Shown piece by piece: positions 1 to 7,689 of a stretch of 10,314 nucleotides of DNA. The stretch spans positions 1-10,314 of the forward strand of contig USKC01000091.1 of NCBI GenBank assembly GCA_900555195.1, given 5' to 3'. This DNA comes from an uncultured Lachnospiraceae bacterium (GTDB lineage: Bacteria > Bacillota > Clostridia > Lachnospirales > Lachnospiraceae). Every line of letters starts with the position of its first letter. Within the stretch, counting starts at the first letter, position 1. Below the pieces are notes generated by a model. The model was not told where the DNA came from and did no database searches. It saw only the letters and a program-made list of their open reading frames with translations. The translations under genes were made by a program, and so were the position numbers.

Positions 1-22
1 CTCTTATTCTCTGCAAAAAAGT

Positions 23-62
23 GCTGCCGCACTAATTATTTAGTGCGACAGCCCCATTTTTT
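23..62 (+). terminator. Terminator-like hairpin at the upstream edge
   Basis: An 8-bp perfect stem (CGCACTAA at 28-35 with TTAGTGCG at 40-47, loop TTAT) is extended by an outer GCTG/CAGC pair (23-26 with 49-52) across one C-A mismatch. A run of six T follows at 57-62, and a run of six A at 15-20 precedes the stem, so it could act in both directions. The likely role is to end an upstream transcription unit lying before the window, which insulates the transporter operon. No coding sequence is recognisable in the first 22 bases. Confidence 0.6.
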
Positions 63-92
63 GTGCCAGGGGATAAAAAACAGGGAATTCTT

Positions 93-126
93 TGTCCGGG
101 CGGACATGGTCAAAAAGAGGGCGGAC
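93..126. promoter_or_regulatory. Candidate operator: palindrome plus repeated half-site
   Basis: TGTCCG-GG-CGGACA at 93-106 is a perfect inverted repeat with 6-bp arms and a 2-bp centre. The 8-mer GGGCGGAC occurs at 98-105 and again at 119-126, a 21-bp spacing equal to two helical turns. The palindrome touches the proposed -35 box and the second half-site lies in the promoter spacer, so a bound protein would probably affect initiation. The 14-bp palindrome with outer TG...CA is reminiscent of LacI-type operators, though the centre is GG rather than CG. Direct repeats two turns apart are also typical of AraC/YesN-type regulators. No regulator gene is in the window, so the binding protein is unknown. 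Confidence 0.45.
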
Positions 127-135
127 TTCTATAAT
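107..135 (+). promoter_or_regulatory. Sigma-A-like promoter for the transporter operon
   Basis: A perfect -10 hexamer TATAAT lies at 130-135, and a -35-like TGGTCA (4 of 6 matches to TTGACA) lies at 107-112, separated by exactly 17 bp. Transcription would begin near 142, giving a leader of about 74 nt before the binding-protein start at 216. The weak -35 and the adjoining repeat suggest a regulated promoter. No other comparably good promoter was noticed between here and the end of the window, although coding regions were not searched exhaustively. Confidence 0.6.
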
Positions 136-215
136 ATAGACATGCTTTTCGGAGAGAACGGCATTTCGGATTCACCGGAGTGACCGTATCACAAGAAAAA
201 GAAGGGAGAAAAGGA

Positions 216-1700
216 ATGAAAAATTATAAGAAGATCCTGACAATGGTTCTTACGGCAGCAATGGCAGTGTCCTTGCTGGCAGGCTGCGGCGGCTCGGAAA
301 GCAGCCAGACACAGGCTTCGGCGCAGCCAGAAGAAACGGCGGCTGTGCAGGAAGCAACGAGCGAGGCAGCGTCTGCAGCAGAAACGGACAGCGCTTCCGC
401 AGATGAGGCAAATACGGAATTTTCCGGCACCTTAAGGATGTACGGCCCCGGTTTGTTTACCACTGTAACGGAAGAAGGAAGCACGGATATCATTACCGGC
501 GTTGAAAAACCCGGATATAATGTGGTGATTGACAGATGGAAAGAACTGTATCCTAATGTGGAACTGCAGATAGAAACGATTCCCTGGGATAACTGGAAGG
601 CGGCATGTCAGACGGCGGCGCTGTCCGGGGATGTGGATATCATTCTTCATGGAGCGTCTATCGTGCCTGTCTGCGAACCTTTGACAGAATATCTGGAGAA
701 GGATCCGGAGGTGAAAGATGCGGTCGGCATGATGGCTATGAGAAAGAATGCGGATGTGGCTCCTTTGGATGAGTATGTGCCTTATGGACTGACCATTACG
801 GTAAATCCTGTAATGGTAGTGCTGGACAAAGAAATCTTTGAGCATTACGGACAGGAGCTTCCGGATACGGAAGCATGGACGCTGGAGGATGTGCTTTCAA
901 TCGCAGAAGCGCTTACGGGGACGGATCCCGTTACCGGGAAGCAGACCTATGGCATGAGCATGATTGAGGCCGCCAGCGCGAACAAGAACTACATTTGGGC
1001 ATCCAGAGCCTTCAATAATGTAATTTATGAGTGGGGCGACAGTCTGGCTACGACGAAGGTGAATTTTGTCAATGACACGACGGAAAAGGTATTGAATTAT
1101 CTGAATGATCTGTCTAAATTTGCAAGCCCTGATTATATTGAAGGACTGGATACCTCTGTGGCATATACGGCGGACAATAATCTTGCCATGATTATTATCG
1201 AAGACGCTTATAACGCATATAACACGATCAAGGCGGCAGGCTTAGAGGATAAGTATATGCTGGCAGCGCTGCCCAAGATTGAAGGCGGAGAATTTGACGG
1301 CATTACGTCCAGCCATATGGGCGACTGGAATATGGCGATCTGCAATACCAGTACGCAGAAGGATCTGGCCTGGGAGTTTATGAAGTTTATGGTAACGGAT
1401 GAAGTAGTGCAGCAGTGGATCCTGGATACCTACAGCATTCCTGCCAATAAGGAAGCCAGCCAGAAGCTGGGCGATTACATGCCTGCTGATTATGCGGATG
1501 CGATTTCCTATGTTGTCAGCACCAGCCCGCTGGAATTCAGCGCTTCTGCCAATAATTGCTATGACAGCAGCAACTTCGGAACATTTGCCAACGACCTTAC
1601 GACGATTCTGAATGAAATGTATCAGGGAAATATGGATGCGGCCGCGGCGATGGAATACGTCCAGAATAATGTCGACGACTATTTGAGCACATTGAATTAA
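216..1700 (+). CDS. ABC transporter sugar-binding lipoprotein (extracellular solute-binding, CUT1 type)
   Basis: This is a 494-residue extracellular substrate-binding lipoprotein of a carbohydrate ABC importer. It has a classic lipoprotein signal: Lys-rich n-region, hydrophobic h-region, and lipobox LLAGC with Cys24 as the lipidation site. A low-complexity Ala/Glu/Ser/Gln linker (about 25-68) follows, then the periplasmic-binding-type fold from about residue 69. That domain has the look of family 1 binding proteins: a helix with VIDRWKELYPNVE, the strand DIILHG, and a C-terminal segment with DLAWEFMKFMVTDE typical of the MalE/UgpB group. ATG at 216 is chosen over an in-frame GTG at 180 because GGGAG at 204-208 is well spaced and the signal peptide starts there; the extra 12 residues would precede the signal. 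Being first in the operon and followed by a hairpin fits the usual excess of binding protein over permease. The ligand is not readable; an oligosaccharide is inferred from the neighbours. Confidence 0.92.
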   Translation: MKNYKKILTMVLTAAMAVSLLAGCGGSESSQTQASAQPEETAAVQEATSEAASAAETDSASADEANTEFSGTLRMYGPGLFTTVTEEGSTDIITGVEKPGYNVVIDRWKELYPNVELQIETIPWDNWKAACQTAALSGDVDIILHGASIVPVCEPLTEYLEKDPEVKDAVGMMAMRKNADVAPLDEYVPYGLTITVNPVMVVLDKEIFEHYGQELPDTEAWTLEDVLSIAEALTGTDPVTGKQTYGMSMIEAASANKNYIWASRAFNNVIYEWGDSLATTKVNFVNDTTEKVLNYLNDLSKFASPDYIEGLDTSVAYTADNNLAMIIIEDAYNAYNTIKAAGLEDKYMLAALPKIEGGEFDGITSSHMGDWNMAICNTSTQKDLAWEFMKFMVTDEVVQQWILDTYSIPANKEASQKLGDYMPADYADAISYVVSTSPLEFSASANNCYDSSNFGTFANDLTTILNEMYQGNMDAAAAMEYVQNNVDDYLSTLN

Positions 1701-1747
1701 GAAACACCCAATAGGCTCTGTTCCCAGAAATTTTCAGGAATAGTTAT

Positions 1748-1784
1748 GGAACCAGAAAGGCGTCAGCTTTTCTGGTTCCCTTTT
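1748..1784 (+). terminator. Stem-loop between binding protein and permeases (partial terminator)
   Basis: An 11-bp perfect stem pairs GGAACCAGAAA (1748-1758) with TTTCTGGTTCC (1769-1779). It extends inward by a G-T, a G-C and a C-G pair to a GTCA loop, and is followed by CTTTT at 1780-1784. It sits 47 nt after the binding-protein stop and 20 nt before the permease start. The T-tract is short, so readthrough into the permeases is plausible. Such elements commonly give more binding protein than membrane subunits, either by partial termination or by protecting the upstream mRNA 3' end. Confidence 0.7.
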
Positions 1785-1804
1785 CAAATCGAAGGAGTTG
1801 CTAA

Positions 1805-2728
1805 ATGAGAGAAAGACAGTTGTTAAAGGTAAGGCTGAAGAGACAGCTTGTATGGTATTCTTTTATCATTGTCAGTATCCTGACGCTGGTTATCCTGACC
1901 TATATTCCGATGCTGACAACGATCAAATACAGTTTCCACGATATTCAGGTGCTAGGGTTTGGGGAAGACAGTTTCATTGGATTTCAGAATTATGAGATGA
2001 TCATGAAGAACTCATCCTTCATAAAATCCATCGGGAATACGTTTATTCTTGCTTTAATGAGCTTGATTTCCATTCCGATCGGATTTATTCTGGCTTCTTT
2101 GATTAATAACATCGGAAAAGGAAAATGGCAGAGTTTCTTCCGTGTGGGATATTATTTCCCGAATATCATTACCGGGGTAAGCGTGGTTTTGATTTTCCAG
2201 ATTGTCCTGAAGGCGAACGGAGGTCTGTTAAACAATGCCCTTTCAATGCTGACAGGCCAGGAAGTAACGATCGGATGGCTTTCCGATTCCCATTTTTCGA
2301 GATTTGGAGCCACGATCCTGAGTGTCTGGGGGAATATGGGGTATTCCATGCTGATCAATTTGGCAAGCCTTCAGTCCATCCCCAGTGAAATCTATGAGGC
2401 GGCGGAAGTGGACGGGGCGAACGGGTTTAAACAATGGTGGTATATTACCATCCCGCAGATGACGTCCTGCTTTGCCTTCCTCTTCATCACCTCCGTGATC
2501 AACGGACTGGCCAGATTTTCCGATCTGTTCATCATAGGCGGCAATACGTCGGCGGGCAGACCAGGGGGGACTCTTCAGACGATTCTGATGTATATTTACC
2601 AGTTTAGCTTTGAAACGCCTCAGTATGGCATCGCATCGGCCGGAGCCATGATTTTGTTCGTGCTTACTTTTGTGATTACGATGGTGAACCTTAAAATGAC
2701 GGGGTTTTTCAAGAAGAATAAGATCTGA
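1805..2728 (+). CDS. ABC sugar permease, MalF/UgpA-type (CUT1)
   Basis: This 307-residue inner-membrane subunit is one half of the heterodimeric translocation channel. Six hydrophobic segments are visible at roughly 15-37, 77-100, 119-137, 169-190, 222-245 and 275-300. The cytoplasmic EAA loop that docks on the ATPase lies at 198-217 (EAAEVDGA...ITIP), with the conserved Glu, Gly and Pro. The basic N-terminus (MRERQLLKVRLKR) is cytoplasmic. AAGGAG at 1792-1797 stands 7 nt before the ATG. Length and the single EAA loop fit the LacF/UgpA group; it lacks the large extra N-terminal region of enterobacterial MalF. The gene starts just after the hairpin that separates it from the binding-protein gene and is followed 10 nt later by its partner permease. 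No ATP-binding subunit is encoded nearby. Confidence 0.94.
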   Translation: MRERQLLKVRLKRQLVWYSFIIVSILTLVILTYIPMLTTIKYSFHDIQVLGFGEDSFIGFQNYEMIMKNSSFIKSIGNTFILALMSLISIPIGFILASLINNIGKGKWQSFFRVGYYFPNIITGVSVVLIFQIVLKANGGLLNNALSMLTGQEVTIGWLSDSHFSRFGATILSVWGNMGYSMLINLASLQSIPSEIYEAAEVDGANGFKQWWYITIPQMTSCFAFLFITSVINGLARFSDLFIIGGNTSAGRPGGTLQTILMYIYQFSFETPQYGIASAGAMILFVLTFVITMVNLKMTGFFKKNKI

Positions 2729-2738
2729 AGGAGGACTT

Positions 2739-3566
2739 ATGAGAGCAAAAAAAATAAGAAGGGCGATCATTATTGTGCTGCTGCTTTTGATTCTGGCAGT
2801 CGTACTGGTTCCATTGCTCTGGTGCATCGTTTTATCCTTTGACCGGAGGGCGACGTCCACACTGCCGCCGTTTTCTCTGATACCGCATGAATTTTCCATA
2901 TTCAATTATGAAGTCGCGTTTAAGACAATTCCATTGGTCCGGTATTATTTGAATACAATTTTCGTAACGGTGGTGCATACGGTTCTGGCGGTATTTTTCG
3001 CCCTGATGTGCGGCTATGCCTTTGCGAAGGGAAGGTTTGTGGGAAAGAATTTCTGGTTTGTTTTCATGCTGGCGGTAATGATGATTCCCTTCGAGTCCAG
3101 AATGGTGCCGCTGTATCTTCAGTATAAGAGCTGGGGGATGCTGGATACTTATGCGCCGCTTTTGCTGGGAGCATGCGCCTATGTATATGGAATCTTTTTT
3201 TCCAAACAAAATATCGAGGCAATTCCGGATTCCCTCCGGGAGTCTGCGTATATTGACGGCGCAAGCGAATGGAGAATTTTTTTCCAGATTATCATGCCGC
3301 TGTCCAAGCCGTTGATTGCCACATTATCGATTCTGCAGATATTAAGCAACTGGAACAGCTATCTGTGGCCGTTGGTCATTATCAGAAGCTCGGAAAAGCA
3401 GCTCATTTCAGTAGGTGTATCCATATTCAATGCGCAGCAGGATGCGATTTATTATGGGCCGAGAATGGCGGTCGCAGTGATCAGCGCCATCCCGTTGTCT
3501 ATTATGTTTCTGTTCCTGCAGAAATATATTGTGCAGAGCGTTGCGGTCAGCGGCATCAAACAGTAG
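2739..3566 (+). CDS. ABC sugar permease, MalG/UgpE-type (CUT1)
   Basis: This 275-residue protein is the second channel-forming subunit. It has a basic N-terminus (MRAKKIRR) and a very hydrophobic first helix at about 9-33. Further membrane segments lie near 70-92, 105-125, 135-155, 190-212 and 245-265. The periplasmic stretch after helix 1 (FSLIPHEFSIFNYEVAF) is of the kind typical for MalG-like subunits. The EAA loop is at 168-187 (ESAYIDGA...IIMP), with Glu168, Gly174 and Pro187 kept. The MIPFESRMVPLY segment in the third helix is also a family hallmark. AAGGAGG overlaps the stop codon of the preceding permease, so the two are probably translationally linked in similar amounts. The next gene follows after 49 nt. 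Confidence 0.94.
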   Translation: MRAKKIRRAIIIVLLLLILAVVLVPLLWCIVLSFDRRATSTLPPFSLIPHEFSIFNYEVAFKTIPLVRYYLNTIFVTVVHTVLAVFFALMCGYAFAKGRFVGKNFWFVFMLAVMMIPFESRMVPLYLQYKSWGMLDTYAPLLLGACAYVYGIFFSKQNIEAIPDSLRESAYIDGASEWRIFFQIIMPLSKPLIATLSILQILSNWNSYLWPLVIIRSSEKQLISVGVSIFNAQQDAIYYGPRMAVAVISAIPLSIMFLFLQKYIVQSVAVSGIKQ

Positions 3567-3615
3567 CGGCTGGTAGGACGGAAGGAATGACGGCGAAAGG
3601 GGAGAAAACGGCGTG

Positions 3616-5655
3616 ATGAGGGAATGGAAGGAAAATCTCAGGGTTGTGCAATATAATCTTCAAATCCAGGATACAGGCGGCATGCAGCCTGAAAAGATCG
3701 CCAAGGAACTTGCAGAAGAAGGGGCTGACGCGGTCGTTGTGAATATCGGCGGGATCTATGCCTGGTATCGGAGCAAAGTCCCGTTTCATCATGTGAACGA
3801 GTATCTTCCAAAGAAGGGAAATCTCATGGAAGAGCTGATCAATTGCTGCCACAAAAGAGGAATCCTGGCGATTGGCCGTTTTGATTTCAGCAAGACGGAT
3901 GATGTGGTATTCCTGCAGCATCCGGAGTGGTTTGTACAGACCGGGGAAGGAAAACCGGTCTGCTACGGAAGCGGAAGGATGGGGAATTGGTCGCTGCTCA
4001 TGTCTACCTGTATCAACGGAGGATACCGGAACGGCGAATTTGCGGTTCCTGTTTTGGAAGAGGCGCTTCAGCTGCTGGATTTGGACGGGGTTTTCTTTAA
4101 TGCGCCGCATATGGAGACTTGCTTTTGCGAAAACTGCAGAAGGAAATACCGGAAAATGTATGGAAAAGATCTGCCGATGCTTCCGGAAACCTGGGAAAAA
4201 GAGTGGAAATCTGCATGCCTTCGGGATAATATGCGCCTGATCTACCAGACTGTAAAAAACAGCAAAAGACCTGTGCCGATTATTTTGTATTATGGAACAT
4301 ATCGTGAGGATGGCAAAGGCGCTCCGGAGAACCTGGATTGGAGATATGAGACAGCTGACAGAATTTGTACAGAGGCCCAGGATGTTCTTTCGGCCGGAAA
4401 GCAGAAGCTGCCTCATACATGGAAACCAACGTTGAATATGAAGCTTGGACAAAGCCTTCCGGGAAAACCAAGGCCATTTGGAATCATTCCCTCCTGTCCC
4501 GGAATGGACTGGAGACATACGGGGCTTCCGGCAGCAGAATACGAGTTCTGGATGAGCCAGATTCCGGCGTCCGGAGGCCAGCTTTGGCATTCCCTGACGG
4601 GATATGAAGATACGATAACAGATAAGAGGTTATTGGAAGCGGTCAGGCGGGTAAACAGAAAGGCCGGGATCGCCGCCGGTTTGATGGAAAAGGCGGAAAC
4701 CGAGGCACAGACATTGCTATGGTGGAATGCCGGGAAATCTGAGCTGGGCGCGGTGGAAGGCCTGATGAGCGCCCATATTCCGTTCGATATGATGGATATA
4801 TGGCATCTGGACGCAGAGAGAATGCGGCGGTATTCGACGGTCATTGTTCCGGATCACTTTCCCTTTGATTTAGGCAAAACCAAAATGCTGGAAGAATATG
4901 TAAGGGCGGGAGGAAATGTTTTCCTGCAAAAGACGGACACAGAATATCTGGAATGCCTGACGCAGCTATGCGGAATAGAGGAAGAAGCGTCAAAAGGACC
5001 GGCTCTTGTGGCTGCTTATGGGGAAGCCGAGGAGCAAGGGAAATTGTTGTGGAAAAATATGGAGGACAACGCATACCTGCCGGTCAAGGGAGACGTCTTA
5101 TACGCAAAGAGTGCAGGAGCGGAAAGGTTGGTCAGCCTGGTGCCTCCCTTCGCGCCCGCCGACGGGGTAGGCGCGCCGCCGGAACGGGCGAGTATTCCCG
5201 TAAAGCATACGCAGATTCCGCTGCTGATCCAACATCGGATCGGAAAGGGAACGGTATGGACTTGCTTTTTTGAACTTACCGGCCTTTTGCTGGAGATAGG
5301 GCTTGCCGACCAGAAACAGTTCTTTGAAAATTGTATTCGCGTTTTGAATGGAGAAGCAAAACTGGATGCCTCTGGCATACCGGACGGCGTGTATGTTTAT
5401 CCATATATTTCCGGGGAGCAGAAGCTGATTCATTTGGTGAACGGGCTCGGCGCCCGGCCTGTCAGGAATACGGTTCCCTGTTATGGGCTGGAATTGTTTG
5501 TAAAATTACCTGGAGGAAAGAAGGTATTAAGTGTAGAATCTGTATTAGAGAACGGAAACGTTTCCTGGAGAGAAGAAGAGGGAAGAATCCGCATTCTGCT
5601 TGATAAGCTTTCTGTGTGGGACATGATTGTAATCAGGCAGGGGGAGAGGAGCTGA
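3616..5655 (+). CDS. GHL6-type glycoside hydrolase-like protein, paralogue 1
   Basis: This 679-residue protein has no signal peptide and is presumably cytoplasmic. Residues about 8-350 form a (beta/alpha)8-type region resembling hypothetical glycosyl hydrolase 6 (GHL6). Visible motifs are NIGGIYAWY, CHKRGI then RFDFSK (Asp90), HPEWF, CINGGY, and LDGVFFN ending in Asn162, followed by a Cys cluster at 169, 171 and 174. Glu253 (TEAQ) is at an acidic position shared with paralogue 2. From about 366 (TLLWW) to 500 is a Rossmann/GATase-like domain of the GH42 trimerisation kind (strand VIVPD at 409-413), and a beta domain ends the protein. A glycosidase acting on an imported oligosaccharide is likely, but the linkage is unknown; GH151-like alpha-fucosidase is one possibility. 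ATG 3616 is preferred because it puts Trp4 in register with the paralogues. GTG 3613 is directly adjacent and has slightly better spacing from AGGGGAG at 3598-3604. Confidence 0.8.
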   Translation: MREWKENLRVVQYNLQIQDTGGMQPEKIAKELAEEGADAVVVNIGGIYAWYRSKVPFHHVNEYLPKKGNLMEELINCCHKRGILAIGRFDFSKTDDVVFLQHPEWFVQTGEGKPVCYGSGRMGNWSLLMSTCINGGYRNGEFAVPVLEEALQLLDLDGVFFNAPHMETCFCENCRRKYRKMYGKDLPMLPETWEKEWKSACLRDNMRLIYQTVKNSKRPVPIILYYGTYREDGKGAPENLDWRYETADRICTEAQDVLSAGKQKLPHTWKPTLNMKLGQSLPGKPRPFGIIPSCPGMDWRHTGLPAAEYEFWMSQIPASGGQLWHSLTGYEDTITDKRLLEAVRRVNRKAGIAAGLMEKAETEAQTLLWWNAGKSELGAVEGLMSAHIPFDMMDIWHLDAERMRRYSTVIVPDHFPFDLGKTKMLEEYVRAGGNVFLQKTDTEYLECLTQLCGIEEEASKGPALVAAYGEAEEQGKLLWKNMEDNAYLPVKGDVLYAKSAGAERLVSLVPPFAPADGVGAPPERASIPVKHTQIPLLIQHRIGKGTVWTCFFELTGLLLEIGLADQKQFFENCIRVLNGEAKLDASGIPDGVYVYPYISGEQKLIHLVNGLGARPVRNTVPCYGLELFVKLPGGKKVLSVESVLENGNVSWREEEGRIRILLDKLSVWDMIVIRQGERS

Positions 5656-5658
5656 ACA

Positions 5659-7689
5659 GTGGGCTGGTGGACAGAAAAAAGATATAGGATGATACAGAAT
5701 AACTTAAGGGACATTGACGCGGGAATGGATGTGGATCGGTATGTGGAAACGCTGGTCGAATTCGGAGCCGACGTATGCATGGTCGGCTGCGGAGGCATCA
5801 CTTCGTTTTATCCGACAGAACTTTCCTGCCAGAAAAGAAGCCCTTATCTTCGGGATGATTTCTTTGGCAGACTTCTGGACGCATGCCATAAAAATGGAAT
5901 CCGGGTGATTGCACGGTTCGATTTCAGCAAAACGCATGAATCGTTTCTTATGGGGCATCCCGAATGGTACAGCGTTTCCGTGGATGGGGAAAGGATCAGA
6001 TACAATGATACGGTTGCTACCTGTGTGAACGGGGCTTACCAGCAGGAATGTTCCCTTCAGATTTTGGAAGAGGTGATCCGCAGATATTCTGTGGACGGTG
6101 TCTTTTTCAATATGTTTGGGTATCAGACCAGAGATTACAGCGGCAGATATGTGGGGATCTGCCAGTGTGATAACTGTAGGAAAAAGTTCTTTGAATACAG
6201 CGGATATGAGCTGCCGAAGGAAGAGCGGGAGGAGGATCCAATCTTTCAGAGATACAAAAGATTCCGGGCGGATACGGTGCAGGAGCTGTTAAAGAAGATT
6301 TACGCGAGGGTGAAGGAACTGAATCCTGAGGTGGCAGTATGTACCTACAGCATGAAAGAAGTGGATTTGGTTCGCAGCGAATCCAACTCGGCGGTAGACA
6401 GACCTTTGCCGTTTTGGATGATGGAAAGCGAAAGCAATGTGGAGCTGGTACAGGATACCTTCGCTCCGGTATCTGCGGCATGGGAGAAAAGGGAGAGTCC
6501 GATACGCTTATCAAGCAACTGCGTGATTAACGCGGTCGATATTTTTTATCGGTTCATGGGAGTTTCCCCGCAGCTGAACGAGCTGCGTCTGTGGGGGAAT
6601 TTAGCGGCAGGGGGCAATTTGGACTGGTGTATTATCGGCGGATTTGAAACCTATCCGGACAGGACGAATTTTGAAGGGGTAAAAAGGGTATTTCGCTTTC
6701 ACAAAAGATACGGCGGATATTACAATACCTGGAAGTCGTGCGCGCAGCTGTTGGTGGTAAAGCCGGAAATGGCCGCGCCGGATGCCAGGAAGGAATATCT
6801 GGGAATCTATAAAATCCTGAAAGAGTCGCACATCATGTTTGATGTGGCAGACGCCGGGGAGAAGGAACTGCTGGAACAAAGGGCAGCCTGTTACCGCGCC
6901 ATTTTGCTGCCTGCGCTGAAGAGCCTGCCGGAAAGCACGATAAATGCGCTGAAGGAAAGCGGAGCCGTTCTGGTGGGAACGGGACTGGCCCTGGAGTCCT
7001 GTCCGGAAGGCTTAAAACAGCTTTTTGGAATTAGGCTTGGGGAAAAGCTGGAACAGGTCAGGGGAAGCTATATGATGACCGAACCCAAGGGAGTATTTTC
7101 CAGTTTCCCGCTTCGCGATTGGGTTTATCTGGACGGAAGATACCGCTTTATGGAGCCGGAGAAGGAAAACAGGAATTATCTTCCTCTGATCAAGGCGGGA
7201 ATGTACGGGCCGCCGGAAAGGTGCTTCGGATATGAGATAACCCAAGCGGCCTGCGTATCCGTTAAGGATGGGAAAAGCATTTATTTTCCGTGGATGCTGG
7301 GAGAACTGTATTATTCGCAGGGATATGAGGACTTTAAGCAGATTCTTCTGGATGTCCTGCGCAAGGAGATTGCAGCCGCTTTGACGATTCAGGTCGATGC
7401 TCCGCCGTGCGCAGAGATTTTTTGGAATCAGTGCGGGAAGAAGCAATATCTCCTTCAGGTTTTGAACTATTCCGGCTTTAATGGAATGACATTCAGCAAG
7501 CCATTGAAGATAGATGTCAAGGTGAAATTTCCGGGATTCCTTATCGAAGAGGCGAAGCTTTTGGGAGAGGACGGGGAAGGAATACTGCCGTATGAGGGCG
7601 AGTTGCGCCTGGAGGTTGGGGGACTGTATCAGGCGGTACTTATCACAGGAGAGGAGGCGGCGGAAAAAAACGATGGAGCCTTGGTATAA
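5659..7689 (+). CDS. GHL6-type glycoside hydrolase-like protein, paralogue 2
   Basis: This 676-residue paralogue of the preceding gene also lacks a signal peptide. It shares GCGGITSFY, CHKNGI then IARFDFSK (Asp88), HPEWY, CVNGAY, and VDGVFFN ending in Asn151. Its CxCxxC cluster is Cys168/170/173, after a longer loop (17 residues from the Asn). Glu258 in SESN aligns with Glu253 of paralogue 1. The segment with SPQLNELRLWGNLAAGG is at the late-barrel position. The GATase-like domain begins near 364 (LLVVK) with strand ILLP at 415-418, and a C-terminal beta domain follows to the end. The start is a GTG only 3 nt after the previous stop, with AGGAG at 5647-5651 spaced 7 nt. It gives the family N-terminus with Trp at position 4. 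Co-translation with paralogue 1 is likely. The function is inferred only to the level of glycosidase-like; the substrate is unknown. Confidence 0.8.
   Translation: MGWWTEKRYRMIQNNLRDIDAGMDVDRYVETLVEFGADVCMVGCGGITSFYPTELSCQKRSPYLRDDFFGRLLDACHKNGIRVIARFDFSKTHESFLMGHPEWYSVSVDGERIRYNDTVATCVNGAYQQECSLQILEEVIRRYSVDGVFFNMFGYQTRDYSGRYVGICQCDNCRKKFFEYSGYELPKEEREEDPIFQRYKRFRADTVQELLKKIYARVKELNPEVAVCTYSMKEVDLVRSESNSAVDRPLPFWMMESESNVELVQDTFAPVSAAWEKRESPIRLSSNCVINAVDIFYRFMGVSPQLNELRLWGNLAAGGNLDWCIIGGFETYPDRTNFEGVKRVFRFHKRYGGYYNTWKSCAQLLVVKPEMAAPDARKEYLGIYKILKESHIMFDVADAGEKELLEQRAACYRAILLPALKSLPESTINALKESGAVLVGTGLALESCPEGLKQLFGIRLGEKLEQVRGSYMMTEPKGVFSSFPLRDWVYLDGRYRFMEPEKENRNYLPLIKAGMYGPPERCFGYEITQAACVSVKDGKSIYFPWMLGELYYSQGYEDFKQILLDVLRKEIAAALTIQVDAPPCAEIFWNQCGKKQYLLQVLNYSGFNGMTFSKPLKIDVKVKFPGFLIEEAKLLGEDGEGILPYEGELRLEVGGLYQAVLITGEEAAEKNDGALV

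Noticed and set aside
180..215. GTG at 180 as start of the binding protein
   Set aside because: It would place 12 hydrophilic residues before a normal lipoprotein signal and has no well-spaced ribosome site. ATG 216 has GGGAG 7 nt upstream.
905..918. AGAAGCGCTT cre-like core in the binding-protein gene
   Set aside because: It is well inside the coding region, far from the promoter, and has mismatches in the outer bases. There is no support for function.
3556..4590. Long minus-strand open frame (344 codons) opposite paralogue 1
   Set aside because: Its composition is that of an antisense shadow (rich in His, Arg, Ser, Pro), with no recognisable motif or ribosome site. The plus-strand gene has clear paralogues.
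5554..5565. Perfect 12-bp palindrome GGAAACGTTTCC, resembling a catabolite-control (cre) site
   Set aside because: It lies deep inside paralogue 1 and misses several consensus positions (outer TG...CA). A chance match is as likely.
7592..7672. ATG at 7592 as start of paralogue 3
   Set aside because: It adds 27 Arg-rich residues read out of frame from paralogue 2 and absent from the other family members. ATG 7673 restores the shared N-terminus with Trp4.
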